This document shows positions 56,244-64,000 of a DNA stretch of 64,000 nt, piece after piece. Position 1 is the first letter of the stretch; the number at the start of each line of letters is the position of its first letter. The position numbers and the translations under genes are program-made. Below the pieces are notes generated by a model, which ran no database searches, was not told where the DNA came from, and saw only the letters and a program-made list of their open reading frames with translations. Origin of the DNA: Tenrec ecaudatus (Eukaryota; Chordata; Mammalia; Afrosoricida; Tenrecidae); contig NC_134546.1 in the NCBI RefSeq assembly GCF_050624435.1, positions 40,689,501 to 40,753,500 of the forward strand. Reading direction: 5' to 3'.

Positions 56244-56761
56244 TGTGGTAGTTACATAATGACAATACTTGTCAACTTGATAAGTATAGGGATGGAATCT
56301 AGTCTGATGGTGCCTCCTCATGGGCATGGCCTTCTCATGAGGATTCTGGGAACTTCCTCTCTCTATCTTTCTGCCTTCACCTCCCTGTTGACAAGTCGCG
56401 TGAGCCCTGCTGAGCACTTCCAGAACACTCTTTCTCTGCTTCACCATCCTGTTGAGGAGCCACACACAGCGAGATGGAGGAGCCACATGGAGACCCCTAC
56501 CAGCACTGAGATGCTTAAACCAGCATTGGATCCATAAGAGGTTTCACCCACCGACCTGTGATCTTCCTACATTAAGCATCATTGCATGTGCTGTGTGAGT
56601 CTGAAGAAGAATTTATGGACTAGAATCAGGAACATGGGTTAATATTGGATTTATGGACTTGACCTGGACTGGACTGGATGTTTTCTCAATATGCAATTGC
56701 TCTTTGAGATAAAGCTCTCTCTTATATGCTCTTGAACTTCTTAATCAACCCAGTCTAACAC
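56244..56761 (+). mobile_element. solo LTR-like element
   Basis: TGTGGTAGTTACATAATGAC to CAACCCAGTCTAACA, 518 bp. Flanked by ATTCAT at 56238-56243 and 56762-56767, a target duplication of about 5-6 bp. Landmarks CATGGGCATGGCCTTCTC and GTGAGTCTGAAGAAGAATTTATG. It interrupts the same old L1 as the piggyBac. Confidence 0.85.
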
Positions 56762-57570
56762 ATTCATTAAAAGACATTATCCAACAGTGAAAACAAAACA
56801 AAACTTACAGAATTAAATAAAATACTTGGAGACTTCCTATTTGATAAAGAGTTTAACATAGTAAGTATGTCTTTTAAAGTTTTATCGCTCAACAGGAAAA
56901 AGAAACAATTCAACAAAACAAAACAGGCAAAGGTTTTACATATAAATTTCTCCAAAGATGATATATAAATGGCAAACAGACATGCCAACTATCATTAATG
57001 GCTGAGGGAAATTCAAATTCAAAACTACAACAAGATACCACTTTCCATCCAGTACACTAAAATGACAATTATTCAAAACAGCACGAAAATGGAATATTAA
57101 AGAAGCTCTGGGGGAAGCTGGAAGAGTCCTTTAGTACTGATGGGAGGGAAGAGCAGTGTAACCATGGCAGAAAACACCGCATCAGCGCTCGACAAAGCCA
57201 AACATAAGAGAGAAAAACGCTTAAAAAGAAAAAAAGCTAAACATAATTACCACATAGGCCAGCAATTCCACTTTGGTTTAGGTACTCCCCAAACTTGAAA
57301 GCGGGACTCACACTAATACTTGCACAACAGTGTTCATTATTCACGTCGTTCACAACTCCTATCCTCATCAGCAGATGACTAGGTCAAGCAAATGTCTCAT
57401 GTACAATGCACATGCAATAGAATTGTCTTCAGTCACAGAAAGTAACAGAATTCTAAAACATGCTTTGACTTAGAGAAACTTTGAAAACTATACTAAGTGA
57501 CATAAATTTGACAGAAAGGGACTATTGTATGGACTCACTTATCCAAAATATCCAGCCAGAGACAGTAAAT

Positions 57571-58124
57571 GATCCCTGGGGATGACCTTGCAGCCAAACA
57601 ATAGGCTAGCCTGTAAAGACACACCTCAAATAAGGCCCAAGAGCAATCAGCTTCTCAGGACAATCAACCCAGCAAAGGGCAGTGTTTGTCCCAAAACAAA
57701 AAGGGGCAGGAAAGACGGACAAACAGAAACCGGGAACACAGCACTGCTACACAGAGGCGACTGCAAGGGATGTTATGAAACAAAATCTGGATAAATTGTT
57801 GCACCAAAGGACTAATTTGCTCGGTACATTTTCACTAAAATCACCATTTAAAAATAACAACAGCAAATGTTTATTAATAACCACTTCTCCAGGGAAAAGG
57901 AGGAATCGGGAATCATTGCTGGCTTAAGGGGCTTGTGTTCGGGCTGAAGAAAAGCTTCGGAAATACTGAGAGGCAAATGTAGTTATGTTATTGAATCACA
58001 TACTAAAAATATTTTAAATGGCAATAATCACAGAAAAAGAAATGACTGCAGATAGTTTTATTTTCTGCACTAATATTGATGGGCGGACACTCTCCCTGCT
58101 CCCTGGTAAAATGCAATAACTACG
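57571..58124. other. unassigned, possibly L1 3-prime tail
   Basis: 57570-57800 may be the decayed continuation of the L1 (CAGCAAAGGGCAGTGTTTG, GGGGCAGGAAAGACGG). Nothing else recognised. Confidence 0.35.
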
Positions 58125-58295
58125 AACTTTGGACTCACAGCGTGTTCTGCCAGCCTGGGTCCTCCCACATCTGCTTACCAGTTGCATGATCTTGGACACG
58201 CTTCTGCACCTCTATTGCCTCCTCTAAAACACTATCAGAATCCCAGCACGTGCTCAGTACACTTTAATTGTTAGTAAATATTTCACATTATCCTC
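58125..58295 (+). repeat. MIR SINE, sense
   Basis: CTTTGGACTCACAGCGTGTTCTG, ACCAGTTGCATGATCTTGGACACG and AGCACGTGCTCAGTACACTTTAATTG follow MIR in order. Confidence 0.65.
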
Positions 58296-58654
58296 AAATC
58301 ATTTCCAATGCTGATCTGTAATGCTATTATTATTATTATTTTACAGCCATTAATCCTTAAATCAGAGCCAGTCCTGGATAAAGTTGTCACCAAGTGGAAA
58401 TGTTTGCAGAGCAACAGGATAGCATTACCCACCCACTCCCCACCCTGCCCTACAGCTACTAGTATGTCAGTTGAGAATTGTTTCCATATCTTTCAGAAAG
58501 CAAAACACCTTTCCTCTGAAATAATGTTGGGCATAGATGCTGTTTCGCTTGTGTCTTTATTTAGCAAGATTAGAAATAGTGAACCATTTTGATTCTCTAG
58601 GTTTTGAAACTTTACAGCCGTATAAAATTTACTGCTCTTAACCTTTTTTTTTTT

Positions 58655-58800
58655 TTTTCAATGAGAGAAAAATGAGGCTTTCTACTCCCATAAAGAGCTC
58701 TGGTCTCAGAAATCCATAGAAGCAGTTCCACCCTGTCTTACCAGGCTGCTATGAGTCAGAATCAACTCAGAGAGTTTGTAGGTTTTGGGTTTGGAAACAT
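58655..58800 (+). mobile_element. AfroSINE, sense, 3-prime half
   Basis: GAGGCTTTCTACTCCCATAAAGAG, CTCAGAAATCCATAGAAGCAG and GCTATGAGTCAGAATCAACTCAG with a TTTGTAGGTTTTGGG tail. The head is cut off at a T run. Confidence 0.85.
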
Positions 58801-59754
58801 TTTTTAAGGGTGGACACTATATTTATTTACCAGGTTGCCTACTCAATCCAGTTTCATCTTTCCAATACAGCCAGGCAAATAAGTTGCTCTGGAAAGGATA
58901 CCTCTGCCTTATATCAGACAGCATCTGCAGGTGCGTTTCTGTGGCCCATGCCATGGGGCATTTCTCATGCTGTGTATTAGTTTTCAGTGTTTACAGTTCA
59001 TGTTTATGATCTATCAAAATCAATTACTCCTTCTGCTGCTCAGACCCAAACCCTTAGAATCATCTTACTTTCACACTGCACAACGAAAGAGTCATGAAAT
59101 TCAGTCAACTCTAATCTATCCATAGCGCAGTCACTTGCCACCACCATTGTGGCTGCACCCAAGTATTAGCCACTGTCGTCTCTCACTGGGATGTCCTACT
59201 GGTCGCCTCATCACCGCCCATGTTTCCTACCGTCTTCTTCCCTCAGTACAACAGTGTAAGTGACCTGCTTACGTGGAACCAGATCATGTCACTCAGAATC
59301 AAACCCTCACGGAGGCCAGACACGGCCCTCCAGCCTGGCCGTGTGTGCTTCCTCCCATTGGCGGTGAAAGCTATTTGTACCTAAAGACTTGATAGAATGC
59401 CTTTGATTCCTGGTGGAGCAATTCTTGGAGAACTTACCCCATAGCAGAAAGGGGCAATACCGACAGGACAAAGTCTTAGAAGGCAAGCAGACTTCTTGAT
59501 TTTAGGTGTCCAAAGGTCCCATTTGACCAAAGACCTCTCTCCCAGGGCTTTTGTAATCAAATTTACTATGATTTAAGGTACAACTCTGCTACTTAATGTA
59601 GAAATTGGGAATCTTAACAAATGGTTCGATTGTTACAGAAAAGTTTCTTCATTTTCTTGTAAAGCAATGCGGACATTCTGCACATGTCTCGTAGTGGGCA
59701 TGCATTATCGTTGCAGTAGCTTTGAAGACTTCTCCTGTGTCTAGAAAATAGGGT
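58801..59754. other. unassigned, no gene seen
   Basis: 59190-59350 has words such as CCAGATCATGTCACTCAGAATC that resemble an ancient interspersed repeat, not named here. Confidence 0.3.
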
Positions 59755-60262
59755 CCTTGATGTCCGGGAAACCAGCCCCTAACACATCATCACAGGTCCG
59801 GTAGGTGCAATTGTACAGCGGTAATAAGTAAAGATTACAGTAAAGTCATAGAGGGGGTGATCTAGGGGTATCCATGTAATAGGAAGGGGAGGCAATGGGG
59901 GCACACATGTGACAAGATGGGCAGGTCCTAGATTCAGGGAGGCAGCTTAATTTTGGATATCACTGAGCCTGTTTGACCTGTCTCTGGCTCACTATAGAAA
60001 CCATTATCAGTAGGGTGTAAACCCCACCTACAGGAACCAAACTGATGACCTTAAGCCTTTAGAAGTAGCCCATTGTCTTTAACAGCAAGCAGTGGGCCCC
60101 TCTTGTGGTGGGCCCAGTTGTCTGGCGACTGACTGCCTTCAGGGAGGATGTCTCCAAGCATCTGACCTCCCACCATTTGCTGGCAAATTGCCTCTAGTGT
60201 TTGGCATGTCTTTGGGGGCGACAAAACTGGGGGAAAGTCTCTTTATAATCCCACACTATGAG
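59755..60262 (-). mobile_element. retroviral-type solo LTR, antisense, shorter copy
   Basis: The minus strand repeats the order of the LTR at 44842-45700: GGATTATAAAGAGACTTTCCC, CCAAAGACATGCCAAACAC, GGTGGGAGGTCAGATGC, CAGTTTGGTTCCTGTAGG, GGGTTTACACCC, and the end text ACTGTAATCTTTAC with GTACAATTGCACCTACC. It lacks the pyrimidine-rich centre (equivalent of 45320-45590) and has one copy, not two, of the 32 bp U3 unit. Confidence 0.65.
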
Positions 60263-60480
60263 AGGCACAGGGAGCCCTAGGGCATGGTGTAGAGTGCCCA
60301 GCTATCAGCCAAAAGGTGCCCAGAACAACCCACCAAGTACTCTGTGGGAGAAAACTGTGGGGGTCTACTTCTAATTCCATAGAGATTTGTGAACTTGGGA
60401 ACCCTTCAGGGCAGTTCTACCAAGTCTTATAAGGTCCCTATAAGTCGGTATTGACCTCAAGGCAATGGATTTGGTTTTTA
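60263..60480 (+). mobile_element. AfroSINE, sense, full length
   Basis: GGGAGCCCTAGGGCATGGTGTAG head, GGTGCCCAGAACAACCC, GGGCAGTTCTACCAAGTC and tail CTATAAGTCGGTATTGACC with CAATGGATTTGG. Confidence 0.85.
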
Positions 60481-61487
60481 TGAGGCTCCCTGGCTTTCTG
60501 CTTCAAACTGGCCTCCTGAGAGGCACCGTGCAAAGTCTGCCAGCAAGAGTGCTCTTCTATCCTGGCAACATCTAACCTTTGACCTCTTGACCTCATCCTA
60601 TTCTGAAAGAAATTCCTCCTTCTCCACCCACTGTGTTTTACTGCTATTCAAGAGTCATGGCAAACTCTCTTCAATTCCTTGAGGATTTTACAAGAGACAG
60701 AAGGAGTCTTTGTCTTAAAGCACGGCTTTCCACTCTGCTGTCTCCAAGTTTCCCTTGCCAGCTCTCTTGTCGTCTTTCAGAAATTCCTGGAATACTCTCA
60801 CCCTGGCTGACTTGTCCTTGCTGTTCTCTTTACTCTTACGAGTCTATCTCTTTTTATAAGAACACATTTGACCTTAGTGGGGTTGCAGGTGGAACAAGAA
60901 GTCAATTGGTACTTATTCCACCACCAAGAGGTTTCACTTGTTAAAATAACTCGTGTTCTGCAAAAGATTTATAGGCAAGATTCTTTGCAAGTGGTTTCCT
61001 ACATATGGAATGCCTGAAATATATATCCAGAAGTTGAATGTTAGAAAGTTGAATCATCTGATATGTTTCAAGAAAAGTCTGCAAAAACTAAGAATAAAAA
61101 GATACTTTAGTTCTATGAAGAGTAGATGGAAAACATTGCTTTTAGCTGTTCTGATGATCCCATCTTGCCTCAATTATGTTGATTCCAAGACCTACGTTTA
61201 TTGTTACTCTTGCTTTATTTTTTTCACTTAGCACTTACGTTTTAAACATAACAGAAAAAATGTGTAAGTATTAACACAATAGCAAAACAATTCTGGACAT
61301 GCAAAGATGAAGGCCTGCTAGAACGGAGCCATTGATCGGCTAGCAATAGATGCAGAAATGTAAATGCTCATTCATCAGTAAGAGGGAAGGTGTAAATTTA
61401 ATGTGCAATTTAGATGGTTCAGGGTTATCAGCCTGGAAGGTATCAAAGGGCAGCTTGTGAATAAAAGGAATGTTGCAAAGTAAAACA
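60481..61487. other. unassigned, no gene seen
   Basis: Frames at 60633-60944 and 60953-61231 (103 and 92 codons) have no recognisable domain. No repeat named. Confidence 0.3.
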
Positions 61488-61640
61488 TAAGAGCAGTTGC
61501 CTTTGGGTTGATTTTGACTCAGGACAATCCCATGTTTTAGATTGTCCCTGCCCTCCATAGGGTTGGTTTTAACAGGAAACTGCCAATTTGTTGGTTAGTA
61601 GTTAACTATGCCCTTAACTAAGCCATCCAGGGACACCAAA
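61488..61640 (-). mobile_element. AfroSINE, antisense, diverged
   Basis: TTGCCTTTGGGTTGATTTTGACTC, CCTCCATAGGGTTGGTTTTAAC and TAAGCCATCCAGGGACACC. Confidence 0.7.
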
Positions 61641-61699
61641 GTCAAGGACAGTCTAATGCTTTAAGGCACAGAAGCATAGAAATGGCATCAGGAAAGAGT

Positions 61700-61800
61700 T
61701 ATCCCTAGAAAAGGAATCATCTTTTTCCAGTGGATGGGTTCGAATTGCTGGCTTTTCATAGGCAGCTCAGTAAGTAATCCACTATGGCAGCAGGGTGCCT
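61700..61800 (-). mobile_element. AfroSINE head fragment, antisense
   Basis: GGATGGGTTCGAATTGCTGGC is an intact antisense B box, followed by ATCCACTATGGCAGCAGGGTGCC, the A-box head. Confidence 0.7.
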
Positions 61801-63369
61801 TTTGACCACAACAGTGACTGTTTTATATTATCTTTTTCAAACACTGATCATCTCTATTCTATGGGGGGAAAGACCTTAAATTCAAATATATTTGATGGAG
61901 ACCCTCCCCTCTTAGTAAGTCTTAAGTGGCACAAAGGTGAATCATCTGGATGAGGGGGACCATTAGTAGGTGCCCATAATCATGTCCCAAGGATTCACAG
62001 CCATACTGATCTGATATGGAACATGGAAAACAAGAGAAAGTCACAAAACCATGATTGGCAGCAGATCAATCCATCACAGTCACAGGGGGCACAACGGAAA
62101 TGGAAAGGGACCATGACTGATAGGATTGGTTCTGAGAAACCCCACCATCTTGGTTGGAGCATGACTTATAACCATAGAACACACTACCCCAATTTCCAAC
62201 AAGGGTAATCCCAGGCAAATCCCTGAGTGCGAGAGTACCCCGCCCCACCCCCCGCCGCCCCCCCCCCCCAAGCTCTCCTAGGGAGGACCAGCAAATGCAC
62301 TCTGTCTGAGGGCAATGCTTTTTTATATTGCAAGTCAGTTGTCAGAAAGAACAAAGTGGGGCTGAAGGTAAGGGCGTCTACTGTGATCTAGACCTTCTGC
62401 AAACCCAGTGCTCAGGATCGAAGCTCAAATACAGCTCAAAAGATTTTTGTCTTAGCATCTCCACTTCTCCAGCACAGCCTTTGCGGAATTAATCCCAAAA
62501 GGAAAGATTTATGCTGGCAGCGATTTCCCTTGCCAGTTCCAGGCACTGAGCCTGCCAAAGTCTGCATTCGAAGCCCCTCTACAGTTGGATACAACTCTCA
62601 CATCTACCGTTGATAAGAAACTGTTCATTGTTTCTGTCTTTGCTTTTCTCTTTCCTTCTAACGCACAGTGGACGTCAGCTGCATCAGCTCCGGTAAATGA
62701 AGCAAACTCAGATGCTAATCTAAAGGAAAATGGGCTCAGGAAAGGGGAAGAGGGAGAGACGCATTTGAAGTTTCCCAGGTTGCACCATCTGTTTGTTGTT
62801 GTGTGTTTTAAGGGTAGGCTATTGTAAGGAAATTTCTTTTAACCAAACAAACATGAAAGCTACCTGTAAAGCTACCTGATATTACCTAGGGTTCTCACAG
62901 GGGGGGGGGGGGGGAATTAGGGAAACAGTAAACTCTGCAACACAATTTCATTCTTCACGTGATGGGGAGACATGAAGCGATATGGAGTTAATAATTTATG
63001 AGACAAGAAGACTTAGCCGACTTCTAAGGAAAACATGATGAGGTTATCAAGGGCTTTGAGGTAATAGGGAAGTTTCTATTGATCTCAGAAACCAAAGTAG
63101 ATATGTCAGGTCTGCCCATACTGAGTTAGGTTTTTCTAAGGTTTCAAACTTTTAAAAACCTCCCTGGCAGTCTAATTATGTCAGTGATTTTGTACCCAAA
63201 GTGGTACATTGTTTTGTATAAAATTTGTTGTTTTATATTGTAGACCTGTAATTCTTAAGAAATCACTCATTATAACCTCTCTAGTAGACATTCCAGGTAT
63301 AATAAACTTCTGACTGTTAACATTTACCCCAAGCCACACTGGGGAGTGCCGCCAGGGAGGTTAAGGAAT
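61801..63369. other. unassigned; C run near 62250-62269, G15 at 62900-62914
   Basis: Two long G/C homopolymer runs stand out. No gene seen. The frame at 62585-62827 (80 codons) begins with a hydrophobic stretch (LFIVSVFAFLFPSNAQW) but lacks other support. Confidence 0.35.
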
Positions 63370-63430
63370 TCAGGAGCCCTGTATCTTCATGGTTACCCAT
63401 TGGGCTGCTAACTGCAGGTCTCTTGGTCTG
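63370..63430 (+). mobile_element. AfroSINE head fragment, sense
   Basis: TCAGGAGCCCTGTATCTTCATGG then GGGCTGCTAACTGCAGGTC. Only the tRNA-like head. Confidence 0.55.
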
Positions 63431-64000
63431 AGTACAGGTTCCACATGAGTACAATGAATTGTTCTGGAATTCCCATTCTTCTCAGTGTGATCCATGGCTT
63501 GTTATGATTGCTTTTCACTGTCAATAACAAACAAGTGGGCAGTATTCTAGCATTCTCTGCTTTCAGTCAAGATCTATCTGATTCAGCAATGATATCCCTT
63601 GTTCCATGTTGTGATGTAATTGCTTAATTTTGCCTGTCTATCCAAAGCCCTCCATTTTGTGAGAGATTATAATTCCTAGCCTCTACACCTATGGTTATGT
63701 AGTCTGTGTTAAACAACTATCTGGTTTTAAGCTGGTTCCTTAACAGGAAAATAGAGAAAAGTAAGGCACTTGGGGGTCATGAAACAGGCTTGAGATCTGG
63801 TCCACCTAATAGGTGCAAAAGTTTAGTCTTCTACTTAACTTTTTTATCTCAGAATGCAAAAGTCACACAGCCCTGGACATGTGTAAGATGCCACGGTTGT
63901 GATCGCCCTTCCTGACTGAACATGTGCAGAGGACTAGAGCTGAGTCACCCATGATAGAAACCAATGAGACACTAGTTACCATCTTAAAAGACTGCTGGCC
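63431..64000. other. unassigned, no gene seen
   Basis: No nameable feature up to the window end. Confidence 0.3.

Larger units (their letters stand above)
53358..57570 (+). mobile_element. old L1 ORF2 to 3-prime end, split by three insertions
   Basis: Segments 53358-54104, 54271-54457, 56162-56243 and 56762-57570 read as one sense L1. RT landmarks include YRPISLL with DIDAKILNKM (53570-53620) and the palm text near 53740-53800 (TTATCTCAATTGATACAG). The join across the piggyBac is seamless (AAAATACTTAGTATTAAATCTAACC in the pre-insertion order, with one changed base). The far end holds GCTGAGGGAAATTCAAATTC and AGCAATTCCACTTTGG. All frames are broken. Confidence 0.8.

Noticed and set aside
44842..60262. 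The two inverted LTR copies as flanks of one provirus
   Set aside because: They are in opposite orientation, differ in structure and enclose no gag, pol or env sequence, so they are separate solo LTRs.
62585..62827. Frame with a signal-peptide-like start (LFIVSVFAFLFPSNAQ)
   Set aside because: A hydrophobic stretch alone in AT-rich DNA is weak; I see no promoter, splice signal or known family.

Overview
This window reads as mammalian nuclear DNA from an afrotherian, and most probably a tenrec. The tRNA-derived SINEs scattered through it have the AfroSINE layout: an A box near TGGCRCAGTGGTTAAG, a B box near GGTTCGAAACC, and a tail like GAGTCGGAATCGACTCGATGG. RTE (BovB-like) LINE pieces end in the same kind of tail. 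Two short hAT elements match the SPIN family, which among afrotherians is known from tenrecs. The species itself is an inference.

I find no protein-coding gene that I can name. The window looks like repeat-dense intergenic or intronic DNA. The only promoter-like stretch is a CpG island at about 340-1030, with no recognisable exon beside it. Open reading frames that encode something recognisable are all decayed pieces of transposable elements: L1 ORF1, L1 ORF2, RTE reverse transcriptase, mariner transposase and piggyBac transposase.

Layout. 1-6.8 kb: CpG island, MIR and AfroSINE copies, antisense L1 ORF2. 6.9-9.2 kb: an RTE element split by an LTR, then an antisense L1 split by another LTR. 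10-15 kb: an LTR, then an old sense L1 ORF2 cut by two AfroSINEs, an LTR and two L1 3-prime ends. 17-23 kb: an antisense L1 holding an LTR, which holds a 4.45 kb L1-like element with ORF1 but no ORF2, a 184 bp retroposed fragment of unknown source and a tiny L1 tail; a SPIN copy follows. 23-32 kb: SINEs, MIR, L1 3-prime regions. 32-35 kb: a dead mariner with an L1-type 3-prime insertion at its edge. 36-39.5 kb: RTE pieces interrupted by an L1 tail and LTRs. 41-43 kb: a second dead mariner, itself hit by an L1 tail, and antisense L1. 44-46.6 kb: a retroviral-type LTR and antisense RTE. 48-52 kb: L1 tails, MIR, old L1, a second SPIN copy, LTR and RTE. 53-57.6 kb: an old L1 ORF2 holding an AfroSINE, a complete-ended 1.7 kb piggyBac (itself hit by an L1 tail) and an LTR. 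58-64 kb: MIR, AfroSINEs, an inverted copy of the retroviral-type LTR, otherwise unassigned sequence.

The elements do not work together as a gene system. Their value is as a layered record: old L1 is the substrate, DNA transposons (mariner, piggyBac) and LTRs came later, and a lineage-specific L1 3-prime family inserted into all of them. No new functional system is evident. The best candidates for something undescribed are the ORF1-only L1 with tandem 5-prime monomers, the 184 bp retroposed fragment, and the piggyBac copy.
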